Below, one piece after another: positions 18,093 through 27,900 of a stretch of DNA of 64,000 nt. Position numbers and translations under genes: made by a program. The stretch lies in contig NZ_PTXN01000010.1 in NCBI RefSeq assembly GCF_012726345.1, positions 145,078 to 209,077 of the forward strand. Reading direction: 5' to 3'. Under the pieces are notes generated by a model. The model worked only from the letters and a program-made list of their open reading frames with translations, searched no databases and was not told the origin of the DNA. Numbering within the stretch: position 1 is the first letter of the stretch; each line of letters starts with the position of its first letter. This DNA comes from Marinomonas sp. UCMA 3892 (GTDB lineage Bacteria; Pseudomonadota; Gammaproteobacteria; Pseudomonadales; Marinomonadaceae).

Positions 18093-18451
18093 TCAAAAGG
18101 CTCACCTCACCGACGGCGCAAGCTGTCGGTTTTGTTTTAGGCGCACTTATCATCTGCCTAGCCACATTAACTCCTGCAGATATCCTTCCGTCAGTGCCTG
18201 GCACTGATAAAACGCATCATGTTATTGGCTTCGGTGGTTGGGCGCTTCTATGCGCGTTTGGCCCAATGAAACGCTTTCTCTTGCTGTCCATGTTTATCAT
18301 ATTTTTAGGCGGCGCAATTGAACTGATTCAGCCTTATGTAAACCGCTATGCGGAATGGTTAGATTTCTACGCTGATGCTTTCGGTGTCATTTTAGCCATC
18401 CTAATAAGGCTAATAATTGGACTATTTCTTAAATCAAAATATAAGGTTTAA
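18089..18451 (+). CDS. VanZ-like small membrane protein
   Basis: 120 residues with about four hydrophobic helices. The pattern TDKTHHVIGFGGWALL, then IELIQPYVNRYAEWLDFYADAFG, is typical of the VanZ-like family, where a conserved Asp-Lys-xx-H and an E-x-x-Q-x-x-x-x-R-x-x-x-x-D signature occur. The start overlaps the dbpA stop (ATGA), so translation is coupled. Function of this branch is unknown; a link to glycopeptide resistance should not be assumed. Confidence 0.85.
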   Translation: MIKRLTSPTAQAVGFVLGALIICLATLTPADILPSVPGTDKTHHVIGFGGWALLCAFGPMKRFLLLSMFIIFLGGAIELIQPYVNRYAEWLDFYADAFGVILAILIRLIIGLFLKSKYKV

Positions 18452-18539
18452 TGAAAGTACGAAAAAGACCTGATAAAGTATAACCATTCGGTCAAACTTT
18501 ATATTTAAAATCATTTTAGAAAACACACAAGAGAAACAT

Positions 18540-19841
18540 ATGAGCCATTTGAAAGCGTGGCGCTCCGCCATTGTTCACTGCATTGCAGATCCCAAAGACG
18601 TCGGTATTGATGCTGCATATGAATACTTTGAAGATGGCTTACTAGTCATTCAAGACGATAAAATTTACGCCCTAGGTAATGCTGTCGATCTACTACCAAC
18701 ACTGCCAGATAACACCTTAGTTGAACATCACCCTGATACCATTATCACACCTGGCTTTATCGATACTCATATCCATTACCCACAAACTGATATGATCGGC
18801 TCATACGGCGAACAATTGCTAACTTGGCTAAACACCTACACCTTCCCAGAGGAAAGTAAGTTTAGTGATAAGGCTCACGCTCGCGATGTCGCAGATCGTT
18901 TTCTGAAAGAACTTTTACGCAATGGCACGACCACCGCTTTGGTATTCGGCACGGTCCATAAAGTATCTGTCGAAGCTTTCTTCGAAGCCAGCGAAGTCCA
19001 TAACTTACGCATGATTTGCGGCAAAGTCATGATGGATCGCAACGCGCCTGATTACCTCACAGATACACCAGAAAGCAGTTATCAAGAAAGCAAAGAGCTT
19101 ATCGATACTTGGCACAATAAAGGCCGTTTGCATTACGCTATCACGCCTCGCTTTGCCCCAACCAGCTCTGGTGAGCAGCTTCATTTAGCAGGCAAATTGC
19201 TGAGTGAATATGAAGACGTTTACCTGCACACTCATTTATCCGAAAACAAAGATGAATGCGCTTGGGTAAAAGAGCTATTCCCTGCAAGCACCAACTACTT
19301 AGATGTTTATGACCAACATAAACTGCTAAGCGAACGTTCTGTTTTTGCCCATGGCATCCATCTATGTGACAGTGAATACCATAGACTGCACGAAACAGGC
19401 TCGGCTATTTCTTTCTGCCCAACCTCTAACCTTTTTATCGGTAGCGGTTTATTCAAACTCAATAAAGCAGAAGAACATAAGGTCAACGTAGGTCTTGGCA
19501 CTGACGTAGGCGGCGGCACTAGCTTCTCTATGCTACAAACCATGAACGAAGCCTACAAGGTCATCCAGTTACAAAATGAAAACCTGAATCCAATTAAATC
19601 TCTGTATTTGTCTACTTTAGGTGGCGCTAGAGCACTTCGCCTAGAAGATAAAATTGGTAATCTAGCGGTAGGCAGTGAAGCAGACTTTGTTATCCTTGAT
19701 AAAAAAGGTACGCCGTTATTAGAATCGCGCTTAGCGTTATCCAAAAATATCGAAGAAAGCCTATTCGTCTTCATGACTATTGGCGACGACCGCGCAATTC
19801 AAGCAACTTACTCCGCCGGCAAATGCGTTCACCAACGATAA
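18540..19841 (+). CDS. guaD: Guanine deaminase
   Basis: 433 residues, amidohydrolase superfamily; converts guanine to xanthine and ammonia in the cytoplasm for purine salvage or catabolism. Zinc ligands are visible in PGFIDTHIHYPQ, in THLSENKDE and in GLGTDVGGGTSFSML, and the guanine-deaminase substrate segment is YAITPRFAPTSS. Length is normal for the family (about 430-450). It is a single-gene unit followed by a strong terminator; no other purine genes are nearby. Confidence 0.94.
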   Translation: MSHLKAWRSAIVHCIADPKDVGIDAAYEYFEDGLLVIQDDKIYALGNAVDLLPTLPDNTLVEHHPDTIITPGFIDTHIHYPQTDMIGSYGEQLLTWLNTYTFPEESKFSDKAHARDVADRFLKELLRNGTTTALVFGTVHKVSVEAFFEASEVHNLRMICGKVMMDRNAPDYLTDTPESSYQESKELIDTWHNKGRLHYAITPRFAPTSSGEQLHLAGKLLSEYEDVYLHTHLSENKDECAWVKELFPASTNYLDVYDQHKLLSERSVFAHGIHLCDSEYHRLHETGSAISFCPTSNLFIGSGLFKLNKAEEHKVNVGLGTDVGGGTSFSMLQTMNEAYKVIQLQNENLNPIKSLYLSTLGGARALRLEDKIGNLAVGSEADFVILDKKGTPLLESRLALSKNIEESLFVFMTIGDDRAIQATYSAGKCVHQR

Positions 19842-19868
19842 AGCCGAAGCTCGCCTAGCAAAAAACCA

Positions 19869-19910
19869 AAACGGCCACTTTACTTACCTGTAAAAGTGGC
19901 CGTTTTTTTA
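19869..19910 (+). terminator. Rho-independent terminator of guaD
   Basis: AACGGCCACTTT pairs with AAAGTGGCCGTT across a short loop, followed by a run of T. It starts 28 bases after the guaD stop. Confidence 0.92.
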
Positions 19911-19945
19911 TATAATCGTCACAATTATTTTTCTATTTAGCACAA

Positions 19946-20131
19946 ATGTTGAGCACAAATATTATGCACTCTCTTGCCACTGTCGCGCTTGGCGCCTTCG
20001 CTATTATTTTTTTCTGCGCTGCATTAATTGTTGGACTCATTGTCCTTAAAAAATACAAAGCAGAACAAATACGACTAAACAATCTTGCTAAAAAAAGAGC
20101 CGAAGAACAGAAGAATAATCAAGATATATAA
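19946..20131 (+). CDS. Small single-helix membrane protein
   Basis: 61 residues (55 if ATG 19964 is used). One hydrophobic helix (about residues 12-34, ALGAFAIIFFCAALIVGLIV) is followed by a strongly charged tail rich in Lys, Glu and Gln. It resembles many unclassified short inner-membrane proteins. No clear ribosome site is seen, so its reality is only moderately supported. It stands alone after the guaD terminator. Confidence 0.45.
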   Translation: MLSTNIMHSLATVALGAFAIIFFCAALIVGLIVLKKYKAEQIRLNNLAKKRAEEQKNNQDI

Positions 20132-20155
20132 TAGCAACCAAGAGCAGCAATAGCC

Positions 20156-20665
20156 CTAGGGATAAAGTCGAACAATGCCGCTTTTCCCTTCTATATCACC
20201 GAGAATCCAAACCTTCTCGAAAGCATGAGGAACGGGTATGGTAATAAGATGCTCAAGCGCTTTAATATCTGTTTGGCTCCACGCTGGATGAGTATTTCTA
20301 ATAACCAACCACACTCTTTTTGAATCGTATTGCTTACTAGACTTATTTTCTAAAATTTTATTCAAGGATCTCAGTAATCGCTCGTCAGCAGGCTCTTCTT
20401 TCAGTGCCCGCAAGACATTACGCGTAATTGGGGTAAGATCTCTTCCAAGAATCTCCATCGCCTCTTCTTCTGATCCATAAAGATGAGCTATTTCTAAATC
20501 CAGCCGTTCACCTTCCAACATACAAGAGACATCGGGACGAATCGGATCATTGTGCCAAATATGGCGAATATGCTTACCCGTATTACGCTCATAGCAACGC
20601 ATAAAAAGCTTAGCCGCTTGATGCTCAAGAGCAATTTTTTCTTTCTCACTACTGTGCATAATCAA
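20156..20665 (-). CDS. Uncharacterised protein downstream of the export locus
   Basis: 169 residues, no signal peptide or membrane segment, not recognised. The stretch RPDVSCMLEGERLDLEIAH has the D-x(n)-E-x-A look of PD-(D/E)XK nuclease cores, but that is a weak resemblance and no further motif supports it. Its start overlaps the end of the 274-residue gene upstream by 17 bases, so the two are almost certainly cotranscribed. They follow the M50-HlyD gene on the same strand. Confidence 0.65.
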   Translation of the reverse strand: MIMHSSEKEKIALEHQAAKLFMRCYERNTGKHIRHIWHNDPIRPDVSCMLEGERLDLEIAHLYGSEEEAMEILGRDLTPITRNVLRALKEEPADERLLRSLNKILENKSSKQYDSKRVWLVIRNTHPAWSQTDIKALEHLITIPVPHAFEKVWILGDIEGKSGIVRLYP

Positions 20666-21473
20666 TGCCTCTTGGCAGCATAAGATATGCCATCACAACA
20701 CGATCTCGAATTTCCGAACCGATATAAAACTGACGCTCTCGATATTGTTGACAATAAGTTTCGCCCTCACCTTGTCCATGTAAGAACTCATTATGAGTAA
20801 TGCCCTTCAAGACTATCTGCCACTGCTGCAATAAGGATTTCGGAGGGGGCGGCAGTATAGATAAAATACGTTCCGCGGCTAAAAACTCACTTTCCATAGT
20901 CATGGCTAACATATCGTCGTTGGCTTCACCTAGCCAGCTAACACCATCTTCTCGCACATACAGCATAGGTAAAAAAGGGGCTAAAGCTGGACATATGTCA
21001 TTTCTATATACTTCAACATTCCAGTAGGATCTAGCTATTTTGACGAATTGCTCGAAGCTTGCAATATTGTAAAATTGTGACTCGATAAGCGGAAGAACTT
21101 CTACTCTAGGTTTATTCGGATTTACTGTATCGTTAGAAACATCAAGATACCAATCACCTAATACCATAGCATTCTGAAAATATTCATCACGAAGAGAGCC
21201 CCATACTTTTTTAAGCACCGTTCCTTTAGATAACATATCGCGTATTAATACAAGCCCCGGATCTGTTGATTGTGGAAGCTTCTCTTGAAGCAACACAAAC
21301 ACCGCATCACGGATCTCTTTACAGCGCCCTAAAGGATAGGTTTTATCACCAAAATGCGGGTAACGAGGAACTAAATCTAAGTCGGCTAATAAACGTAAAT
21401 TCGCTAAACTTTTTATTACGATATCAACCTTTTCAGCTGACCATGCTGAATTAGTATCATTAAACTGCGTCAT
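20649..21473 (-). CDS. Uncharacterised cytoplasmic protein downstream of the export locus
   Basis: 274 residues, acidic, no membrane segment, not recognised. Distinct segments include VPRYPHFGDKTYPLGRCKEIRD near the N-terminus and LPPPPKSLLQQWQIVL in the last third. It lies 45 bases after the M50-HlyD gene and overlaps the next gene by 17 bases, so it may belong to the export operon. A regulatory or accessory role there is only a guess. Confidence 0.68.
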   Translation of the reverse strand: MTQFNDTNSAWSAEKVDIVIKSLANLRLLADLDLVPRYPHFGDKTYPLGRCKEIRDAVFVLLQEKLPQSTDPGLVLIRDMLSKGTVLKKVWGSLRDEYFQNAMVLGDWYLDVSNDTVNPNKPRVEVLPLIESQFYNIASFEQFVKIARSYWNVEVYRNDICPALAPFLPMLYVREDGVSWLGEANDDMLAMTMESEFLAAERILSILPPPPKSLLQQWQIVLKGITHNEFLHGQGEGETYCQQYRERQFYIGSEIRDRVVMAYLMLPRGIDYAQ

Positions 21474-21518
21474 TAAACTGCCACTACTAAATACGTTAAA
21501 ATAATCTCTAGATTACGA

Positions 21519-23630
21519 CTAAAAGCCTGACTCTCTAATAAACACACCGTAGATACGTCGTAAACCATCTATCAGTAAACTATGGGGCTCAATAGCTAAG
21601 TTAACCTTACCAAATTGCTGCTGCATCAATGGCACTTCGCCAATCAATTTCAGCTGCACTTCATAAGTCGCCTCTTCAGGAATTAATTGATCTTCTAACT
21701 TCTGGGTCGCAATTGCACCGCCATAAGTGGATCCAAGACCTGGATAATTGAGGCTCTTAATGGCAGTAGGTAACACTTTGTCTATAAGAAGTTGCTCAGA
21801 TAAAATCTCACCATCGTTACCAATAAAATCTACCTTACTGCCTTCTTTCAATAAAGGCACGATACGCCCTTCAATATAGGCTTTGACCACTAAACTTTCA
21901 TCATCATACAAGGTTGCTAAAGGAGATTGACCATTGACATAATCACCTTCTGTTAGCGGTAACCATTCGCCAATATAACCATCGTAAGGTGCTTTGATTG
22001 CTAGTTTTTCTCGACGTTCGAGTAAAGATTGAAGGCGAGACTGCTCCCGTGACAATTGAGTTTGTAAAGTAAATACTGAGTCTAATTCGACAGCCCCAGA
22101 GCTTGCCCGATACCAACGAGTTTGCAAGGCATCAAGCTTAATCTGCGTTAATCGAATTTGCTGCTCTACATCGGGCGATTCTAATAAAATCAGTAATTGT
22201 CCTCTTTTAACCTTTTCGTTTGGAGTCACTTGCCACGAAACAACTCGACTCGACTCACTAGGATAAAAAGTCTGATGTCGCTCAAAAGTAGCAACAGCAG
22301 GCGCACTTATTTGGCTTTTCCAAGGTAATACTAATGCAGCCAAAGCCAATAAAAAAAACAATAAAGTCATCACACTAGTACGGTTTAACGACATTTTTTC
22401 TCTCAAACTCACCCAAACCTTTATTTCTTTAACAATAGGAAGCAGTACAAACCAAATGATTTCCACCAAAAAAAGTACAATACCTAATATCTTGAACGCA
22501 AAATAATAAACTAAGGCGGCGATACCCAAAAATAAAAAGAATCGATAAATCCATGTACTCCAAGCATAAGCGACCATCAGCAGGCATTTTTTGCGATTAA
22601 GCGGTTCAGGGGGCAAAAAACCAAAACCAAACAATCGCTCACGCAAAAACCACTTACCCACCAAAAAAGATCGAGGCTGTAAATTCTCCATTCCTAAAAA
22701 ATCGGATAATGCATAATAACCATCAAAGCGCATAAATGGGCTCGTGTTGATCAACAACGACGATATCCAACTGGTAGTAGCAATAAAAAACAACACACTC
22801 CTAAAGCCACCATCAGGAACAATTCCCCACAAAAAAGTAGCAACACAGGCGATATAAATTTCAACTTTCACCCCTGCCATCACAATACTCAAGCGCTGAA
22901 ACCGTGACCTTAATCGCCAAGCATCCGTCGTATCTGTGTACAAAATCGGCGTCATCAATAAAAAAGCGATCCCCATTGAACTCACCCGACAGCCATAGCG
23001 CTTGGCAACGAAGGCATGACCTAATTCGTGGGCCGTTTTTACAAAAATCAATGCCGCAATGTAATAAAAAATAGCCGACATACTAAACAAGTTTTGAAAA
23101 GTGTGGGTAAATGTATCCCACTGCTTCAACACTACCACCAAGCCTATACAGCCCAACACGAGCGCGACTCTATCCAGACGTAGTCTGAACAACTGTTTTA
23201 TAAAAGGATAAAAACGCGTCAATAGTAAATCGGGGCGAATAAGAGGGATTTTGATGAACAAATAGTTATGTAAAAGCCAAAGCAAAACATGTTTTTTTTG
23301 TTTAGCTGCCTCTCCGCGAAGGCGAGTTACATCATTTTCAGATTGAGCCTCTAACAGATGGTTACCTTCCAAGAAGCGTAAAAAATATTCTAGTTCAACT
23401 TCTTCAACATCAATTCCTCGCGCCTCAATTCGAGAAAGTAATTCTACAGCGCTGCTTACATGACGCCATTCTCGAAATAAATAAAAAGCAGTACGAGACA
23501 AGTAAAAAAACTTATTACTGACTGGATCAAAAATTTGCCAGCGAGGCTCTCCATCTTCATCAGGTGGCGCGACTAGTAGAGACAAGTTCTGACGTAATTT
23601 TGGCAGCGGTGCATTCACGTCAACAGGCAT
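21519..23630 (-). CDS. M50 metalloprotease-HlyD adaptor fusion with PqqD-like N-terminus
   Basis: 703 residues. Residues about 10-97 look PqqD-like (peptide-binding winged helix). A multi-helix membrane region (about 115-430) holds the zinc protease signature HELGH (201-205) and the third-ligand motif NTSPFMRFDG (295-304) of site-2-protease-type M50 enzymes. A HlyD-type periplasmic adaptor follows (about 440-703), with a split lipoyl domain around a coiled coil. It starts 1 base after the GAF-HlyD stop. With no ABC ATPase in the locus, this may be the inner-membrane component that handles or processes the giant surface protein. The domain call is strong; the role is inferred. Confidence 0.85.
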   Translation of the reverse strand: MPVDVNAPLPKLRQNLSLLVAPPDEDGEPRWQIFDPVSNKFFYLSRTAFYLFREWRHVSSAVELLSRIEARGIDVEEVELEYFLRFLEGNHLLEAQSENDVTRLRGEAAKQKKHVLLWLLHNYLFIKIPLIRPDLLLTRFYPFIKQLFRLRLDRVALVLGCIGLVVVLKQWDTFTHTFQNLFSMSAIFYYIAALIFVKTAHELGHAFVAKRYGCRVSSMGIAFLLMTPILYTDTTDAWRLRSRFQRLSIVMAGVKVEIYIACVATFLWGIVPDGGFRSVLFFIATTSWISSLLINTSPFMRFDGYYALSDFLGMENLQPRSFLVGKWFLRERLFGFGFLPPEPLNRKKCLLMVAYAWSTWIYRFFLFLGIAALVYYFAFKILGIVLFLVEIIWFVLLPIVKEIKVWVSLREKMSLNRTSVMTLLFFLLALAALVLPWKSQISAPAVATFERHQTFYPSESSRVVSWQVTPNEKVKRGQLLILLESPDVEQQIRLTQIKLDALQTRWYRASSGAVELDSVFTLQTQLSREQSRLQSLLERREKLAIKAPYDGYIGEWLPLTEGDYVNGQSPLATLYDDESLVVKAYIEGRIVPLLKEGSKVDFIGNDGEILSEQLLIDKVLPTAIKSLNYPGLGSTYGGAIATQKLEDQLIPEEATYEVQLKLIGEVPLMQQQFGKVNLAIEPHSLLIDGLRRIYGVFIRESGF

Positions 23631-24971
23631 CTAAATACCTAAATGTTGACGGACAAAAGTAATGGGACGACGTAATAAATAATAAGCCAAAGAGACTTTT
23701 TCACCATACAATTTTGCCGTACCACGCAAGCCAATACGAGGAGGAAGATCTTCATGCTGAATGTCAGCCACAATACGATAAGCAATGACTTGATCAGGTG
23801 TCAAACTCGGCTCAAAAGAAGAATAATCCAAGCTAAAGGGAATAGGGTTTAGAGGATCAGTATCTAAGTAAAACGTGACATCATTACCATTTGCTAAAGA
23901 AATAGCATCGGCAACAGGAAGCATTATTTGCAACTGCACTTTCAATGGATCCGCTATGGATAAAATACGCTCTCCTACAACAACTGGGCGGCCCTTCCAT
24001 TTTTCAGGATCATCCAGTATTGCAATACCTGACTTCTTCGCAAGAATCTGAGTTTGAGATAGCTTAGTTTTCAAATAATCGCGCTCAATGGTTTTCAACT
24101 CGACTTGAGATTCCAACTCAGCCAATTCAGATTTTTTCCTGCGATCCACATAACCAGCTTGTTCAGCAGTTCTTAGTTCCGCCTGAGTTCTTTCTAACTC
24201 TCGCTGAGCTACATCAAAAGCCCCTTGAAATTCAGTCATATCCATTTGCACGAGAGGCTGGTCAATGACAACTTGATCTCCAGGCTTTACTAACACCTCA
24301 CGAACCGCACCAGCAATCGCCGAGGTAACCAAAAGAGATTCTTTTGCAATGATTTCTGCAGGTGCTAAAACTGTCAGCCGAACTGGAACCAATCCAAGCA
24401 AAACGATGGCAATAAGGGCGCCAAGCTTCACTTTCTTAGAATTTAATCCACTTAACCATGCTCGCCAACCAGAACGTTGAGTAAACAGTTGCATTGCATG
24501 AGCGTAACTCGATGCTAGATGTTGCAAGAGCCCTATTTCTTTCTCTGTCCATGGTTCGGACTTAGCTAATAAAAGCACACCTACTCGTTGAGTAGGTTTA
24601 GCCGGTATAAGCAAAGGCAACCACAACATATAAGGCGGAGAGAACTCACTAAGATCATTGAGCAACTCAGCGGGCCAACTCTTAGTATCTATGGTATGTG
24701 CTTTATCACCTATCTTTGAAGCACTTACAAAAGCAGAAACTTGCTCAAGCCAAGCACTAAAGGGTGTAGATCGATCGACAAGAGAAAGATCACTCACCGC
24801 TTTTAATTTCAATTTTTCCAATTCATTACCAGACAAAAACATTGCTTGCTGGTAAGGCACCAAGGTTCGCGTCATATTCACCATAATAAAGCTCAGATCC
24901 GTCGAGGTTTCACAACGACGAACCTGCTGCTCTATTTGCAGTAACTGCGCAACTGATTGATCAATAGACAT
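23631..24971 (-). CDS. GAF-domain HlyD-family membrane adaptor
   Basis: 446 residues. Residues about 15-160 resemble a GAF domain, a helix lies at about 180-197 (LGALIAIVLLGLVPV), and a HlyD-type adaptor follows with the lipoyl half AGAVREVLVKPGDQV, a coiled coil (about 245-310) and a beta-barrel end. The cytoplasmic GAF part is unusual for a membrane-fusion protein and suggests ligand control of export or binding to another component. It lies 3 bases after the giant gene's stop and touches the M50-HlyD gene, so it works with both. Confidence 0.83.
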   Translation of the reverse strand: MSIDQSVAQLLQIEQQVRRCETSTDLSFIMVNMTRTLVPYQQAMFLSGNELEKLKLKAVSDLSLVDRSTPFSAWLEQVSAFVSASKIGDKAHTIDTKSWPAELLNDLSEFSPPYMLWLPLLIPAKPTQRVGVLLLAKSEPWTEKEIGLLQHLASSYAHAMQLFTQRSGWRAWLSGLNSKKVKLGALIAIVLLGLVPVRLTVLAPAEIIAKESLLVTSAIAGAVREVLVKPGDQVVIDQPLVQMDMTEFQGAFDVAQRELERTQAELRTAEQAGYVDRRKKSELAELESQVELKTIERDYLKTKLSQTQILAKKSGIAILDDPEKWKGRPVVVGERILSIADPLKVQLQIMLPVADAISLANGNDVTFYLDTDPLNPIPFSLDYSSFEPSLTPDQVIAYRIVADIQHEDLPPRIGLRGTAKLYGEKVSLAYYLLRRPITFVRQHLGI

Positions 24972-24974
24972 AAA

Positions 24975-27900
24975 TTACGACGCTAACAACTTCATCAAAT
25001 CATTTCCATATTCATCAAACTGTTCAGCCGCAATAGCTAATTGCTCATCTAATGGCACAAAGATAGCACCATTAGCTTGAGCAGCTGACTCTGTCGACTC
25101 ATCTTGAACAGAAGCAGGCAACTGGTCAAGGTCTACTTCAACCTCTAATACCCGAATATTACCACTCGCATCCACGGCATTAATTTTCAGGGTGATTTTA
25201 CCTTGTCCAGATGGTGGCGTCATAGAGATTTCACCAGTGGTTGGATTTACTTCCACCCAACTTGGCAAACTCGATCCATCCACTAAGGTGGCACTGTAGC
25301 TTGCAGCGACTCCTGTATCAGACAAAGAAATGGACACCCTATCAGCTTGAGTAACCATACTGGCAATAGTTAAACCAGTGCTATTAGATAATTGACCAAC
25401 GCCTTCTGTTACCCGAACCTGACCATTAGCCCCCACATCAACAGACACTCGTGATTCCGATACTATCACTCCATTAGAAGCCCCTTGGCCATTACTTTCT
25501 GCTGCTGGGGATGGAACGACACTAACAGCACTGTCAATAGGCGCTGCAACATCAACCAATTGAACATCATCAGCTGACTCTCCAGCAAAACCACTGACGC
25601 CAGCACCTGAATCTATAAGACCCGAAGGTAGCGATTCAACATTAGGGTCAACATCTGGAGCATTGAAATCAGCCCCCCCACCTAGAGGCTGTAACGGTGC
25701 CGTTGTATTAGGATTCGTCTCAACTGGCGGAGTTACTGGCGATGGTTTCAAAGTCAAAGTTACAGGAACCTTAACTTGACCCCCATTAGAATCGGTTGCT
25801 ACGACTTGTAGTGTATTTACTCCTTCAAAACCACCCTGCGGTGTTCCAGATATAGTGCGAGTCGCCGCGTTAAATACTAACCCAGTTGGCAGGTTCTCAA
25901 TACTCCATACCAGCTTACTCGTTTCTCCATTATCCACATCAGCAAATAAATTAGCCGGTAACGTCACTGGATTGAACACCAGACCAGAAGTTCCTGTCAT
26001 TGCGGCAACGGTACTAGAGGCTATCGGTGCATCATTCACCCCAGTTATGTTAAATACAGCACTAGTGCTCTGAGTCGCATTGCCATCCGTAACTTGAATC
26101 GTAAAACTATCAGTAACGGACTGCCCAACCACCAAAGATTGAGTGTCACTATCATTGTTGTTCAGGACATAGCTCACTAAATCAGTCGATACAGTTAATG
26201 TCGCTGTACCATAAGTGCCGATTCTTGAGTAAGTAGCGCCATTATCTAAAGTAGTCCAGCCATTATTCGTTAAATACGTAGCGTCATAACTAACGCTACC
26301 AACCGTATCAACATCGCCTTTAGTGAGGGTAATAGAGGAACTATTAGTACCAGCTGCGGCATTATTCACTCCTCCTGCTTCCACTAGGATAGCCGTTTCG
26401 GCCCCAGCACTCACCGTTGGCGTATTGTCGTTCAAGTCATTGACGCTGACGGTTACCGCTTGCGTGGCACTCAAGCTCCCCGAATTGAGGTTCCCTGCAC
26501 CGTTATCTGTCGCAATAACATTAAAGCTGTAGCTGGACTTAGTTTCATAATCTGCTGAGGCTTTTAACGTCACCACACCAGTCACCGCATTGATATCCAA
26601 CAACACCGCATCGGCACCAGACAAACTGTAGCGCAAGGTGTTATTGGTGGCCGTACCGTCTACATCGGTCGCCGTTGCGGTGTAAATAACCGTACTGATA
26701 TCAGCATTCTCATTGACACTGCCCGTCGCACCGGAAGTCATCACTGGCGTATTGTCGTTCAAGTCATTAACGCTCACGATCACCGCTTGCGTGGTACTCA
26801 GACTGCCTGAATTGAAGTTGCCGGCACCGTTATCCGTTGCCACAACATTAAAGCTGTAGCTGGTTTGAGTTTCATAATCCGCTGAGGCTTTCAGTGTCAC
26901 CTCACCAGTGGTCGCATCGATGATTAACTTATCAGCATCATCTCCAGACAAACTGTAGCGCAAGGTATTATTCGCCGCGGTGCCATCTGCATCGGTACCT
27001 GTGGCCGTGTAAATCACGGTCGAGGTATCGGCATTTTCATCAACGCTGCCTGTCGCACCAGAAGTCATCACCGGCGTATTGTCGTTCAAGTCATTGACGC
27101 TCACGATCACCGCTTGCGTGGTACTCAGACTGCCTGAATTGAAGTTGCCGGCACCGTTATCCGTTGCCACAACATTAAAGCTATAGCTGGTTTGAGTTTC
27201 ATAATCCGCTGAGGCTTTCAGTGTCACCTCACCAGTGGTCGCATCGATGATTAACTTATCAGCATCATCTCCAGACAAACTGTACACCAAGGTGCTGTTC
27301 GCTGCCGTACCATCTGCATCGGTCGCCGTTGCGATGTAAATAACCGTACTGGTATCAGCATTCTCATTAACACTGCCCGTCGCACCAGAAGTCATCACCG
27401 GCGTATTGTCGTTCAAATCATTGACGCTGACGATCACCGCTTGCGTGGTACTCAAGCTACCAGAGTTTAGGTTCCCAGCACCGTTATCTGTCGCAATAAC
27501 ATTAAAGCTGTAGCTGGACTTGGTTTCATAATCCGCTGAGGCTTTTAACGTCACCACACCAGTCACCGCATTGATATCCAACAACGCCGCATCGTCACCA
27601 GACAAGCTGTAGCGCAAGGTGTTATTGGTCGCCGTACCGTCTGCATCGGTCGCGGTAGCTGTGTAAATAACCGTACTGGTATCAGCATTCTCATTGACAC
27701 TGCCCGTCGCACCGGAAGTCATCACTGGCGTATTGTCGTTCAAGTCATTGACGCTGACGATAACCGCTTGCGTGGTACTCAGACTGCCTGAATTGAAGTT
27801 ACCGGCACCGTTATCCGTTGCCACAACGTTAAAGCTATAGCTGGTTTGAGTTTCATAATCCGCTGAGGCTTTCAGTGTCACCTCACCAGTGGTCGCATCG

